This document shows, piece by piece, positions 43,238-56,600 of a stretch of DNA of 64,000 nt; the first letter of the stretch is position 1, and each line of letters opens with the position of its first letter. The notes beneath the pieces were generated by a model that worked only from the letters and a program-made list of their open reading frames with translations, had not been told where the DNA came from and made no database searches. Location: contig NW_019774291.1 of NCBI RefSeq assembly GCF_001039355.2, forward strand, positions 623,276-687,275, written 5' to 3'. The DNA comes from Lingula anatina (taxonomy: Eukaryota > Brachiopoda > Lingulata > Lingulida > Lingulidae). The translations under genes were made by a program, and so were the position numbers.

Positions 43238-43340
43238 GTTTGACAGGCAACAACAGTTGTTAAGCTTGACGTCACTGACAAAAAATGCGTCATCTTTATT
43301 TCAATAACGTGTTTGGCATGACGTCACATGACGTTTTTTC
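43238..43340 (-). promoter_or_regulatory. DCST1 upstream region with clustered CRE sites
   Basis: Two perfect palindromic cAMP-response elements (TGACGTCA) lie at 43267-43274 and 43319-43326, about 30 and 82 bp upstream of the DCST1 start codon. Between and beyond them are half-sites (GCGTCAT at 43288-43294 and TGACGTT near 43329). No TATA box is obvious. CRE clusters close to the start are typical of CREB/CREM-driven, male-germline promoters, which fits a sperm protein. The regulation is inferred. Confidence 0.5.
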
Positions 43341-43779
43341 CTCTAGTAGCGATGTGAATCTAAATGCAATTATATCGTAGATCTACATAACACAAAAACC
43401 AACACTTTTTAACAACAGCGTTACATATTGGTAAGTCTTCATGATTTAAAAAAAGTGCTTTTTTCTTTTTTTTTTTTTTCTTTTTTGTTCATAACTTATT
43501 GATAAAAAGATAAAGAAACCACATTTTTTGCACGCAAAATCTACATTTTGCAACACTGCTTACGTACATACTGATTATTGTTCTCCGACAAGAGTAATCT
43601 GCGTCGATAGAATCGAAATACCAATTATCGAACCTATGATGGCATTATCTGCCCTTATTACGCAAGGTACTGTTAAACGCAAAAAATGTAGATCTGTTAC
43701 GATATATACCCTATGGGTATGCCCGTGAAACTCAGAGTTTGGGTTCACACATGTCTCGTGTTTATTTATTTATATTTAA

Positions 43780-43820
43780 GTGTGTGTGTGTGTGTGTGTC
43801 TGTGTGTTTGTGTGTGTGTA
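43780..43820. repeat. (TG)n microsatellite
   Basis: About 20 TG units with two interruptions (TC and TT). Confidence 0.9.
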
Positions 43821-44059
43821 TAGTCCCATTCCAACTCTACAAACAACGTGACATTTTGGGGTGGCGTTTTTTGTTCCTCCACTCTAACAATTATATAGCC
43901 TACTTACAGTAAACACCCAAGCCGTGCTGCGTACACCGTACATATCACTGTAAGTCTACTGTGTGAAAAGGAGGCAAAATATCAGAGTTAACTCTCTATA
44001 CTAAACGTGCTTTTGCCTTCGTAGTTCATCCCCTTGAATTTATTAATATTTTTTATCAC

Positions 44060-44132
44060 ATATCTTTATGGCATCCATCGATATATCGATGGATGCCATA
44101 TATCGATATATCGATGGATGCCATAAAGATAT
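44060..44132. repeat. 73 bp nested palindrome
   Basis: ATATCTTTATGG at the left end pairs with CCATAAAGATAT at the right end, and the arms continue as CATCCATCGATATATCGAT. Inside it lies a perfect 28 bp palindrome centred on ATATCGATAT-like sequence (44069-44096), and a second ATCGATATATCGAT block. The structure can form alternative hairpins or a cruciform. It is AT- and TCGA-rich and shows no coding signal. Confidence 0.85.
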
Positions 44133-47100
44133 CGATATATCGAGTGACCGCCACAGAAATCATGTTAGTTCAAAATCCGAGTGTAAAAAAATGTCGTTTT
44201 TTTATTTTTTAATTTTATTTATTTATGCATTGATTTATTTATTTTACTTTTATTTTTATTTTTTTATCTTTTTATTTATTTATTTGTCTTTAAATAAGCA
44301 TAACCTTCCTTCTGTTTAGGGTAGCCACTTTAAACGGAATTTTGTAACTCAGAGACTTTAGAACCTCGCATCTCGACCAGGTCGCAATGTAGCAAGGGTA
44401 GTCATCACAAACAAAAGCTGTATTTTCTCATTCTTCGACCAATCTACGTAATTTTATAAACAGCACAATCTACCCAAATATTGTTGAGTAAGCCAATTTT
44501 TTTACAAGCTTAATGGTATTCAGTATATTGCGTAGTTTCGCGTTTTGTAACAGCTGGAAAATCATGGGAAGAAGTCGTAGGTGCAAACCATTACCCTGTC
44601 AGTACCACAACCTCAACAACATGAAGTAATTAAAAAACGACAAAATGGGTTAACCTGATATACTAAAGCTATATGACTACTTTGCTTGGTTGGTTGATTC
44701 GCTATTAGGCTCCATGGAATCGCAATTCATTTTCCCTCAATAAGAGGATAGTTTGCTCAGTACCTAAGTTATTCTTTGAAGTATTGAAACAGAACGAGAT
44801 TACTTAAGGCAGGTCAGTCCCTTGGGTTTTCAGCTGATGTAGTAGATAAGTAGCAAATGCCGTGATTGTGGGTATGGTAATAACTTTAAAGATAACCAAC
44901 GATAACAGATGGCGCAAGTAAGATCAATTACAAAATTAACATTTGCAAAAGTGTATTATTTATTTTTCCCCTTGATTTCAATTAAACACTCCCTAAATAC
45001 TGATGCGACGTTGTTACAGATTTCTTCTTAAGACAAAAGTCATTATTTTCAGATTAAGATTTGGGGTATTTTTAGCTTGACAAGATGTGCAGGCCATGTG
45101 TTAGGTTGATGTCGAAGGATATGGGATATTATAAAATTAGCAATTTTTGTGCTCCTCTCCTTAAAGTAGGCCTAACATTTTTAAATATAAGATACAAGAT
45201 AATCGCCCAAAATGTCAGTATTCCGTATTATTCCACTGAGGACAGTTGTTGTGGTGGTTTAATTGCTAAAATTGAATGTCACTGTCATTTCATATAGCTT
45301 CTTTACATCAATTTAACAAGAAAGTGCCTGTCATGCAGCCTTGTGAAGCGTGTTTAAACCTTTCTGCGAAGTGATTATTGTTATTAAATCTGGCTTGGTT
45401 CTTACGCATTTCGAAACCAGGTACAGTACGCATTATCTTTTGACAAATTTTTGTGCAGTGCAATATACTCATTTTCCGACTTGGTTTGGATTTTTCTGTA
45501 AAAACTGGATTTTGGACAATGTTAAGTAAGTTATACAATGGAGAACTTTCTTGGAATTTCTTCATAAACAGTTTAATTCCATTAGCTGATCACCTTCCGT
45601 GCGAAAAGAGTCGAAACATGTCAATCTAATGATAAATCACTCGATATGCTAATCGTTGTAGAGTGATCTTGATAATGTGTATAGAGTAAAACCGCACCTA
45701 TCATCTCGGGCAGACCAATCGGAAGTTCGAACCACTCAAATTAAAGACATCCTTTTTTTCTCTTTCTTCATTGTTTTTATCATAACCTACTCTAAGTCGT
45801 TTGCTTCTCTACGACCTGAATCGTGACAGCTCATTAAAGAAATGTTACGAAAATGTTCAAACAACAACAGGAAATAAGTTGGCTTAAGCTGCCAATTCGC
45901 TAATAAGACAATCGTGGTGGCAGCCTTGGTAGTGTCTGGTGGAACTGCGTGCGCTCTCCTTAATTGGACACAGGTTGATGGCAGGGAGCATGCTTTTATC
46001 AATATAGGTTATCATTTGGGTCGCGATACATTTGTTGGTCAAAAATGATGTTTAAAGCTGATATACCCGATTATGAGGCAACATATTGCCTATACAAGTT
46101 ATGAAATGTTCTTGTTTGTTCTATGATGTAAACGTGGTATCAGCTGAATGCCATTTGTCAATCGATGGTTTATGTTTCTTGTTTCCGTTGTATTGATCAC
46201 GGCGCTACATTTACAAAAAAAGTCATAAACGAGCCTCTGTGGTCGAGGTTCTTTGCACGACGCTTTGTCGAGTTAGGGAGAACCAGCAAGAAGTTGACGA
46301 TGGTAGCCTACATGTGTCCTGCCAAAATATATGCGTTGCCAAAATAGGTAGGCCCCAGATGTGCATTCTACTGATAACTCTCAAATGAATTTAGACTTTG
46401 TTCAAAATAATTTTCAAATGGGATGCTAAAAAATGTTTGAAGTTCAAAGCTCAAATTTCTGAAATATGATGGCTAAAAAGGTGCAATGTATAATAAACTT
46501 TTTTCAGTGTGGAGCCGGCCACTGAACCTGTATTTAGCGGGCGTAACATTAAAAACATTCTCAGGCCATCCCCTCATTTAACTACCCCATTGCAGTTATT
46601 TGTAAATTCATTCATATCTTTTTTAATGTTTTATAATAAAACTTTGCAATTTAAATATTTGATGCTTTTCATACTTGTTTATCACTAGACATACCTATTT
46701 TGGCAGGCCGCCTGCTGCTGTCTGTTTCAGTGACGAGGTGAGAGATATCTGGTTATGAAATATGACTGATTTTTACCTAGATATTTTAATGTAAAATCTA
46801 TGGTGTAATAGCTCAAATGAAAATCACCCCCCACCCCCCTTTCAACTTAGGATAAGATCTCCATAATATTTGTCTCATATTGGTTACAGCCTATATTTTT
46901 ATTTTGTTTCCAACATTAAAAGTACACAGTAGGCCTACGCCTTTAAAATATTCGCAGAGTTACACCTCCTATGTCTACATATCCTAATCATACACGAATC
47001 TTTCCGAATTCCGACCTTAAAAAATATATAACCCTACAAATACGAGCACCTGACGTCAAAAGTTACTTCTGATATATGCAGAAAGAAATGGCGTTCTAAA

Positions 47101-47267
47101 TGACTGCCCTGTTATTTACAACTAAAACACTGGAATAAAACATCAAATCCAAGTGCAAGGACGAGTCAAGCAATGATTTGTGAATGGGAGAAATTTGCCT
47201 TTTTCCAGAAAAAAATGGCGGATACATCCCTTATAGATTACCTTTAAATTTTCAATTACGTGCACAG
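44133..47267. other. Intergenic DNA, no supported gene
   Basis: No convincing exon on either strand. A T/TTTA-rich tract lies at about 44195-44290. A 14 bp inverted pair (TGCCAAAATAGGTA at 46337-46350 and its complement at 46692-46705) may mark the ends of a ~370 bp transposon remnant. DCST2, the usual head-to-head neighbour of DCST1 in vertebrates, was looked for here and not seen. Confidence 0.55.
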
Positions 47268-47833
47268 NNNNNNNNNNNNNNNNNNNNNNNNNNNNNNNNN
47301 NNNNNNNNNNNNNNNNNNNNNNNNNNNNNNNNNNNNNNNNNNNNNNNNNNNNNNNNNNNNNNNNNNNNNNNNNNNNNNNNNNNNNNNNNNNNNNNNNNNN
47401 NNNNNNNNNNNNNNNNNNNNNNNNNNNNNNNNNNNNNNNNNNNNNNNNNNNNNNNNNNNNNNNNNNNNNNNNNNNNNNNNNNNNNNNNNNNNNNNNNNNN
47501 NNNNNNNNNNNNNNNNNNNNNNNNNNNNNNNNNNNNNNNNNNNNNNNNNNNNNNNNNNNNNNNNNNNNNNNNNNNNNNNNNNNNNNNNNNNNNNNNNNNN
47601 NNNNNNNNNNNNNNNNNNNNNNNNNNNNNNNNNNNNNNNNNNNNNNNNNNNNNNNNNNNNNNNNNNNNNNNNNNNNNNNNNNNNNNNNNNNNNNNNNNNN
47701 NNNNNNNNNNNNNNNNNNNNNNNNNNNNNNNNNNNNNNNNNNNNNNNNNNNNNNNNNNNNNNNNNNNNNNNNNNNNNNNNNNNNNNNNNNNNNNNNNNNN
47801 NNNNNNNNNNNNNNNNNNNNNNNNNNNNNNNNN
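47268..47833. other. Assembly gap (566 N)
   Basis: Run of N followed at once by a homopolymer pair (about 21 C then 12 A, 47834-47866). Homopolymer stalling probably caused the break. Confidence 0.98.
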
Positions 47834-47864
<31 letters not shown>

Positions 47865-47866
47865 AA

Positions 47867-49350
47867 TAGTGCACATTTTATTAAATCATCACATATGAAC
47901 AGGATGAACTAGACACACTATACAGAAGTTGCAGCATTCTAATAATTCTAATAATAATTATGAGGATTATGACTTGTTTATATTATTGCAATGCACTGGT
48001 TTCCTTAAACAGTAAGTTGGTGCCTCTGACACTCTTTATCCTTCCATTACATCAATCATCAATCATATACGTGTCTAACTAGCTCTCCAATGACCAATAA
48101 ATGCCAGTGTCTAAATTCCGTGTCGACGTGCCAGGAAAAAAGAAACAACCGTAGGCGTATTCAATTTTTGAAAATAGACAATAGTCTTCAGTATAGGACG
48201 TTCATTTAACGATAAACAAACTGTAGCGTCACCTTTTTTGTCCCCTTTCCTGGTCTTGGCGTTGTCTGTGCCATGAAAATAAAGGCAATCTTCTTCTGGC
48301 ACACGGCACCTGCCAAGTACCCTATCTATCTATTTGCTAATGTGGCATTAATGCAACTAACCGCGCAATGTACATGATATACCGGAATCACTAAGCCTAT
48401 GGAGGAAAATTGCATTGTTCTTTCACCAGCTTACAGGCTTGCCACGCCGTTTAAACCATCCTTTCCAGATAGATTGGGAAGGACAGAACAAATATTATAA
48501 TAAAACAGAAAAGATAATTTTGGTCACTTTGGTTAAAAAATAAAAAAATTGTTTTGTGTTTTACACATTAGACTTTTCAGATACATACGAGTTCTACCGT
48601 CTATAAGCGTTTAAACTAAAAAAGATGAAAGGCATTATAGTAATATATTTTGTAATATAGATTGTTTAGAATTAGGCATATAACATACTTGGATTTCAAG
48701 AAACAAGGATACATTGCCTTGACGATGATACATGACGATGCGAGGGGATGTGTCGTCTTTTGGGTGTAGGCCTACATGTTTGTGCGTGCGATGTGCCACA
48801 TATCAACAGTACCGTGAATAGTTAATTCAACAAAGGGTTATAATATTATGATCACTGCGCAATGAAGCTAAAGCGATTACGTCTGAGGTGCACTCACATA
48901 TGTCACCATGACAAAATGCGATGTCAACAGAACGCCGGAACCGGTTTTTATTGGTTGCTAAGTGTCCAATGTGTACGCGATTCAGAAACCCATCACATTG
49001 TGTCTAACAATAATTGGCTGTTAATTTATTAATTTAGAGACGCCCTCGCCCATGCAATAGGCCTACTATTTTAAGATTGCTTTTCTTTACGACCCAATCA
49101 ATGCCATCAGCTATTCTAGTCGCGCGCACACGTTGGTCACATTGGGAATTCCACGCCATCTCATTTCCCAGGTATATTAGAGGTAACATGATTGTTTGAG
49201 GGGTAGAATTAGAAGAACACCGACTTGTGGAGTCAAATAAGCCAAGCTGAGCACTAACAGTAGACAACCTAGCCGTCTTGATCAGCATAAAGGATTAACA
49301 CATTTAGAAAAGGATTCCCTTTTATCTATAGGATATAATATACGTTTAAA
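47867..49350. other. Intergenic DNA upstream of the secreted-peptide gene
   Basis: No gene is supported. The region is AT-rich with no long reading frame of protein-like composition. Confidence 0.5.
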
Positions 49351-49358
49351 TATATATA
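49351..49358 (+). promoter_or_regulatory. TATA box of the secreted-peptide gene
   Basis: TATATATA lies 34-41 bp upstream of the ATG at 49392. If it is used, initiation near 49380-49388 would leave a very short leader, so the true start could also lie further upstream. TATA-driven promoters suit tissue-restricted peptide genes. Confidence 0.4.
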
Positions 49359-49391
49359 GACAGAGAGACTGAGTAGTACTTAAAGAGCGGC

Positions 49392-52300
49392 ATGATGCTA
49401 GCAAAACTTTTAACGGGAGTATTACTATCGTGTCTTGCAACGCTGATATTGGGGATCCCAGTAACAGGTAAGTTTTCCAACCTTTCTGTTAAAACTGTTT
49501 CCTTATTTTCTTATTCTCTTTTTTTCATAGGCGACAAAGAGTCAAACGCTACGCACAATGTATGAGCATTAGTTCGTTTATTCATTGTTACAAAACTGCA
49601 GGCAGAGAGTACAAGAAATGCAAATGAAATCAAAATGTATAGAAGACAACAAAACAAGTAATACATACGTTATACTTACATACAGAAAGATTCCTTACAT
49701 TTGAAGCAGGCAGAGTACTTACGGGGAGCACTTGAATTAACCAGGCTGAAAGGTTGGGGTGAGGGGACGGGTTTTGGTAAAAGCACCTTTTTGACCGGCA
49801 TTAGTTTTGATCTAGATTCTATGTCTTTTTTCATGGAAGTAAAGAGTAGGCTAAAACCTGCCTGCTACAGGCCTGACCCTACCTTTCATGGAATTAGGAA
49901 TGCGCACTTAATTTGACCGAAATGGTCCACTCTGAATTAAAATTTAGGAAAGATTGTATGCTATTTTTCAGAATACATGTAGGTCAACTAAGATGGCCAA
50001 AAGGTCCACATTTTAAGAAAAAATCAGCTTCTTTAAAACTGATGGCTGCAGACCAAATTAACAAAAAGAAGGTTTATATTAAGCATGATACATTTTATTC
50101 AAATGGTATTGACATACCCAGTTTTTTATATATTATATTTTATTATATTATATTATATATAAGTGCATTTGTGTATCTCTCAGCTTGTTGCAGTCGTATA
50201 TGTAAGCTGTTAATCTCTTAGAAAAAGTAACAGCTGCTAGGTGTACTGTCATATATCCCTACATTGTAATAAAATATTGCATGTGAAAAAAATTCAGTTA
50301 AACGTTGGCTGTATTTTATATATCTATATTCAAAATGTTTAAACAAGATATTTGTTAGACACTCAACAAAAATATGAATGGATAATTAATGCAAAAATCA
50401 TGGACATGTCACGGGTCACTCCACTTTCCTCAATTAAACAAGGAAACCCACTCAGCTTTGTCTCTTTGAGATAGTGTGAATACTTTGAAGCCGGGTTTTT
50501 ATTCTGAATTTACATTGGTTTGGAATAATGATAGTCTGCCTGAAACTGAAGTAAGTGTTGTATATACGCCGTGCGGTTCCCGCTCTCTCGGCGTAACTCC
50601 CTTTCTGTTTCTCTCTTGTAAAAAGAAATTGATTTATGACATGAACATATAACATACAACTATCGGAACGACGGTTTTCATGCAACTTTGATTAACCTTT
50701 ATTAGGCCTGCTGCAGTGAGGCTAGCCAATTAATGGAACATACACCCTATTTCAAATCATGTCCTTATTTCACATCAGGATCCACACAAGCTCTAGATTG
50801 CAAAGTATAATTGGCATCACTGTCAATTACAGTTTCAGCACCAAATTGAAGTATGCTTAAGAAAACCTTGTCAACCACACACCATACCCATATGGTATTG
50901 TTTCTTTTCATTTGCTTAACCGCTAAAGAAACAAGAGGGGGTATTATTCTATTAGTCATATGTTTATTCATGATATACTCCTTTTTTGGAGATATTTTTG
51001 TCGGTAGCATGATGCAATGCCCATGGATCATACTGCCTGCTATAATAGTTAAAATCAGCCTGACGGTTCTACTATTCACGATGGATAAGGGGGGGGGGGG
51101 CAGAAAAAAGAACAGAACTTGACATGGATGAAGTAAATCGTTTAATTACAACAATACCAACCGCAATCTGAATGCTAGGTAAAGTACTCATCAGCCTTTC
51201 CTGACGCGAGTACTCTCTCAACCTTGATTGAAAATTAACTAGAGTGATTGAAAGCGGTGACCAAAAAACAAAATCGGATCACAGGAAAAAAAAGTCAAAT
51301 GATTCTTTCCGAGCCCATTATTAAGGAGGTTTTGCTGCTACGCCGTGGGAAATAACTTAGAATGCAATATGGAGTGGGGACACTCTTAAAACCAAAAGCA
51401 TGTTTTAAAGGTCTTTTTTTGTTTCCGAACTGGGGATGCTGGGTTGTGAGATATGTAAAGGTTGACACAGTGAAGATCTTTATGAAATTAGCGGCAGTGG
51501 CATCTACACTTTCACATCTTCAGTTCAAAGTTCCAACATTTAGCAATAAAAAAACAAAACAAAGTGCTACGCTGCCTTTGCCAGAGACCATGCCTTCTTA
51601 ACAAAACAAAAGATAATTACAATCAATCGATCTTTGGGATGATGCCAAGTAGTTAAAAAAAGAACGCTATCAACGTTGGAACATAACGTCACACGCGTTC
51701 ACAAAAATACACTCATTTAATGGTTGGTTCTGCCACACAAGCAAATGAAGCGACTAATATTGCTAGAAAAATACATTTAAAGAATTGTGTAGGTTATTGA
51801 TGTCGACAAAAAGTTTCCAGACTACAAAAACAACGTCATTAGGATTATTTCAACGTTTCTGTCGAAAGCTGATGGAATGCTCGTGCAGTATAGCATTTAT
51901 ATATAAAGGAAAAAATATTGGTAATCAAATCATTTTCTTCGTTGTTTAAAACTGTTTTTATGTAGAAAAATGGTCTGAAAAATAAAATCAGAGAGTGGGC
52001 CGTGTATCCAACGTATATTGTCAGATAAAGATATTGAATCCTAACGCGAAGTTCACGTGCTTTTCTCCGAGTTCTTGGTATACACTGTGTTTAAATAAAG
52101 AACTCTTTGAGGGCACTTGGTATACTACAAAGAACTGTCACGCTCTTACGACCGGTATGTTACTGTTTTCTTTACAAGGAAAGCTCAAATTGAAGTACCA
52201 TAATATCTTTGCATTAAAACCAGTAGTGGGTGGAAATTCATTTACGAAAATTCACCAAACGTCCTTCACTTACAAATGTTCTTGACTGAGAAGTTGTCTC

Positions 52301-53564
52301 TTCAATAAAACGTACTCGTCTTTATTGATTAAGAATTATTACACTAAAATAAAACAACGTTTCACCTTTCGTGAAAACATAAACTGCGTGGATATATAGC
52401 CATACGTAGTTTGTTCAAAACACGAATACTAGGCTTTATCGCTGCCCACGTGGTCGATTTTTCACTACAGATACCACGATTAGCGGTCATATATAATTTT
52501 GCACGTAAAATCCGTCTCTTAATAGATCGCAGCTTATTGTTGTAGCTTTCATAATAGCTATAAGTGCCATAATTATGAAATTAATAATTCAACGCGCATA
52601 TTTCTTGAATGCCAAGCAATGTATCTTGCGGAATGACAGTGAAAGTGAAGAATGAATAGTTCGTGAATGCTGCAGAGATCCAAAAGGAATTTCACATTGT
52701 CCTATTGTAATCCCACATCCCACCCCCTTGTTTCGGCCCTTCTAACACAACATTGACTTACAATTTCCCCAATTATTTTGTCATTGTCTCTCACGAATTA
52801 GAAATCTTCGCTATAACGAACAGGATGTCCCCCGAGGTTGTGGTCTTACTGCAATCTCAATTTAATGTTTTCTCTAATTGCTCTTGAAACATTGTCCGTG
52901 GATCAACACCATTCAATTATGTAAATTAGTCCGAATCCCCAGTGTGAAACGTAATTTGGATTAAATTAATTGAGGCGTATTACTTGATTGCACCAACATT
53001 ACCGGGACAGAGACGTTTCCATTGTAACAAGTAAGTGGCTCAATAAATTGGTAGCGTTAGATTGCAGCTACAATATCTTCATGAAGACAGTCCGACTGAT
53101 GAATACCTTACTACCAGTTATTGTCTTGGGGTATCCATATTTTTAACTAGTGTCTTTACTTGATGTTTGTTAGGCGGCCTTGAGGGCAATGGTCGGAACT
53201 TGGTCTTTCAGCCGAAGAAATGGTGTTTTCTGTCTTGGGTGATTAAACGTAAAAATGAAAGACTAACTTTTTTATCAGTTTCCGAATTGAGGATATTACT
53301 AAAATGAAGCGAAAGGGTCTTCTGTATGGCGTCTGAATACCCATTCAAAGTCTTTGGTGCACAACATCAGTAAGTGAATTCACCACGCTACCTACATATT
53401 ATGATAGAAAGTTATACAACAAATGATGGGTACAATGGGACAAATACTATCAGGCCCAGTACTGTATGCAGATAACAATATGATCGACTAGAATGTTGCC
53501 ACTAATTGGATCTGTGGGACCTGATTTATCGACGCATGAATATGCCCCTCCTTACCCGTCAGTA

Positions 53565-53647
<83 letters not shown>

Positions 53648-56600
53648 ACATTTAATATGGAATATTTTTTCCAAATAATTTTTCTTTGATTTTTTCCCTA
53701 CTTTTCCGACTTATAAATGAAAACACGGGTTTAAATCTTGTTTTAATTTAACTTTAAATAATCTATGCAGTGTAATTGTGACATCAGCTCTTATATTGAA
53801 TTCACCTAACTAAGCAAACAAAAATACATGGCTGTTTGTAAGTTGTACAACAACCATTTCAAGCGTTATTTCAATTTCCATATTTTCAAAATTGTCATCT
53901 ATTAAAGAGTTATACGCTTCACAAGGGACGCTTATAGATATCAGTGTCTAGTCACAGCAATGGTCAATCGTGCGTCTGGCCTCATCTGGCTGCTACTAGG
54001 GCCCTAAAGTGGCAGGGTATTGCTTCTGACAGATTTGTTGGAGTTAGGACTGGAATAATATTCCAGGAATCAGTCGGTTTGTTGTAAGACCAGTGGACCG
54101 ATAATTCGGCGAGTGATTGTCTCTAGGCTTCAAATCTGGCGATCTTGATGGCCGCAGTAGCTGCTCAGTTCCTTGGTTCTGCAAGTAATCTTTAAATACA
54201 GGTGCTCTGCGTGGGTAGTTTTTTTTTATTTTGTTAAGTAGATTTGTTCCTGAGGTGCACTCTAAAAAATAGTTCAAAGGGGGTTGTTTTCTAGAATATT
54301 TGTCTATTTGTTCTGGTTCAGGTTACTATCGATGGCTACCAATGAGGTTGGTTTGGGCACCAACGTGAATTCCACCCCAAATACAGATGCTCCCACCGCC
54401 CCAAGTCGCTCTAGAAGCGACACAAGCTTAGGGACCGTTCACATGGAAAGTCTATTTTCTAAAATCTATTTTCTATTCGCGGTATCTTGTGATCACGGTC
54501 TGTGCCCTGAATATCCCGCGGCGTAATTACTGGCAACGCGAGCCAGTTACTTCCGTGATCACAAGATACCGCGAATAGAAAATAGATTTTTAGAAAATAG
54601 ACTTTCCATGTGAACGGTCCCTTAGTCGCAGGCCTCTTCGGAATATTTGTGAACTCAAATTGGACCAATGTTGCAGCTCAGATAAAATCTGACCTCATAA
54701 GTGAAACCATATATTTCCATTATTATGCCCAGAAAAGTTAACGGTTCCCAACTCATTGCAGAAATAGACGGCGATGTTGTGCTGCCCACAGAAGGTCCGC
54801 CTGGTATAGTAACCTGCTTAAACCAGTCTGCAGCTTACGATGGGCCTTCAAAAAAAAACTTTTGGTGACAATTTGACCCTCATTCTGACGGGAATTGGGT
54901 GTCTTTGTTAATTTGTATCAGCGAAACCGAAAGAACAATGGTTCCTGTTTCCCTGTGGTTAGTTCTGGATGTCTTGGGCATGGCCTCTGTGTAGTCTGGG
55001 CATATCTCTGTAAGACTGTGCGGAGCGTTCTTAGCGACACAATAATCTGTCTGGCAATGTTTATCTGTTTTGCGCCATTTTGGCGCATATCAACAGTGCT
55101 GTGACAATGCAACAATGCTTCTCTCAGTTTACGCACCGTAACATCAGCTATAAGTATTCAAAATTTCAAAATCATCTGTGCAGCCTTTGTCGAAATATTG
55201 AAACTTTTTCGACTGACCATGCTCTGCCTTAGCCTAGTCCAAAGAGTGCCTCCCAAAGAAATCACCAGACATTACGTAATGCAGCAGTGCTTCAGACAAG
55301 ACAGTCAGTTAATTGTTACTGACAAACCTGACTACACATTAATCTATTCTCATAATCCACATGCATGGGTGTACGTTTTAGAAATAACACATTTTAATCT
55401 TGAAATACCATTGAAATCATAATATTCTATATAAAATGTCAAGTCTGTGTATGCCTTGATTTATTCAGAGATTAATCTGAAAAAATGCCTCCAACTCAGT
55501 ATACCTGAGTAATGCCAATAATGGCTGGTTTCACTGTTAGTAACAGTTTTTAATGATTCGTCGGTTGTTCAAATAATCTTCACAAATACCATCTTGAAGA
55601 TATCGTCTTACATATCGTCATACATACAGTATAGATTTCGAGTGTCAGTTTCTTCATTTCCTTTAGTAATGTACTTAAGCGGCGACAGTGAGCAAATTAA
55701 ACCATTTAACTTGGTAACCACACAACGACTAAGCACAGGCGAAATAATGCGATTTAATTGGATAAGTTTGGTACACCTCGTAAGAACGGCATTCCGAGAA
55801 ATAACATGTTGAGGTACGACCATAGCATTCAAAAGAACTGAAACCAAAGATGATAAAATGCACGCAAATATCTGGTTGCTATTTTGTGGCATTTATTGAA
55901 TAATACCGCCCGCTTATTAAACCGTTGGAACAATATACTTCATTGTTAAGTGCAAAAGATATGATTTGTATAGCTGAAGTTGGCTCTAAAACGGTGTTTG
56001 CGTTGGGGATGACAAAACTGAGGTACCCCTTGGCCATAATTCAAGAGTAGTACCGGTGTAACAGGAATGAAAGTCCGCTAGGAACCGTAGTCCGCTTCCC
56101 GTTACTTTGTACAGGTGACATGCGTCCCATATACTAATCCCAATGTTCCAACTAACCCTAACCTGGACTTATCATATGGGAGCCCGGACTTCCATTCCTA
56201 GGACTTTCATTCCTGATACACCGGGCAGTAAAAAATGTGTTAGCCATTATTCGGGTAAAAAAGAATATTCAAATTAGAATTGTTGGTGATATCAAGGTAT
56301 TGGTTGAAAAAGAAATCAAATCCTGAAAAATCGACAGTTTTGAGACAAACATTACAAGTAACATCATATATTAATCAAAAGAAAACCGTGTGTCCTTTCA
56401 CGTCAGTTGGCTACATCCGCTCAAGGTATCGCCAGTACATCCTCCCTTTCTTACTCTTTTCTCTCGCATTTTACGCCCGTGTGCCCTCCAACAAAAATAA
56501 CAACCTTGTTTTGTCAAGAAGGGCACCGGGGAGCAATGAGAATGTGGAGGAGGAATAATTTGCTGAATAACAAAAAAAAAAAAAAAAAAAAAAAAAAAAC

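Noticed and set aside
44068-44319. Plus-strand frame with a repeated isoleucine/aspartate start
   Set aside because: It is the translation of the 73 bp palindrome followed by a TTTA-rich tract.
54284-54668. Open frames on both strands around 54.3-54.7 kb with the same internal peptide
   Set aside because: They read the two arms of the Harbinger-type MITE palindrome, hence the mirrored peptides.
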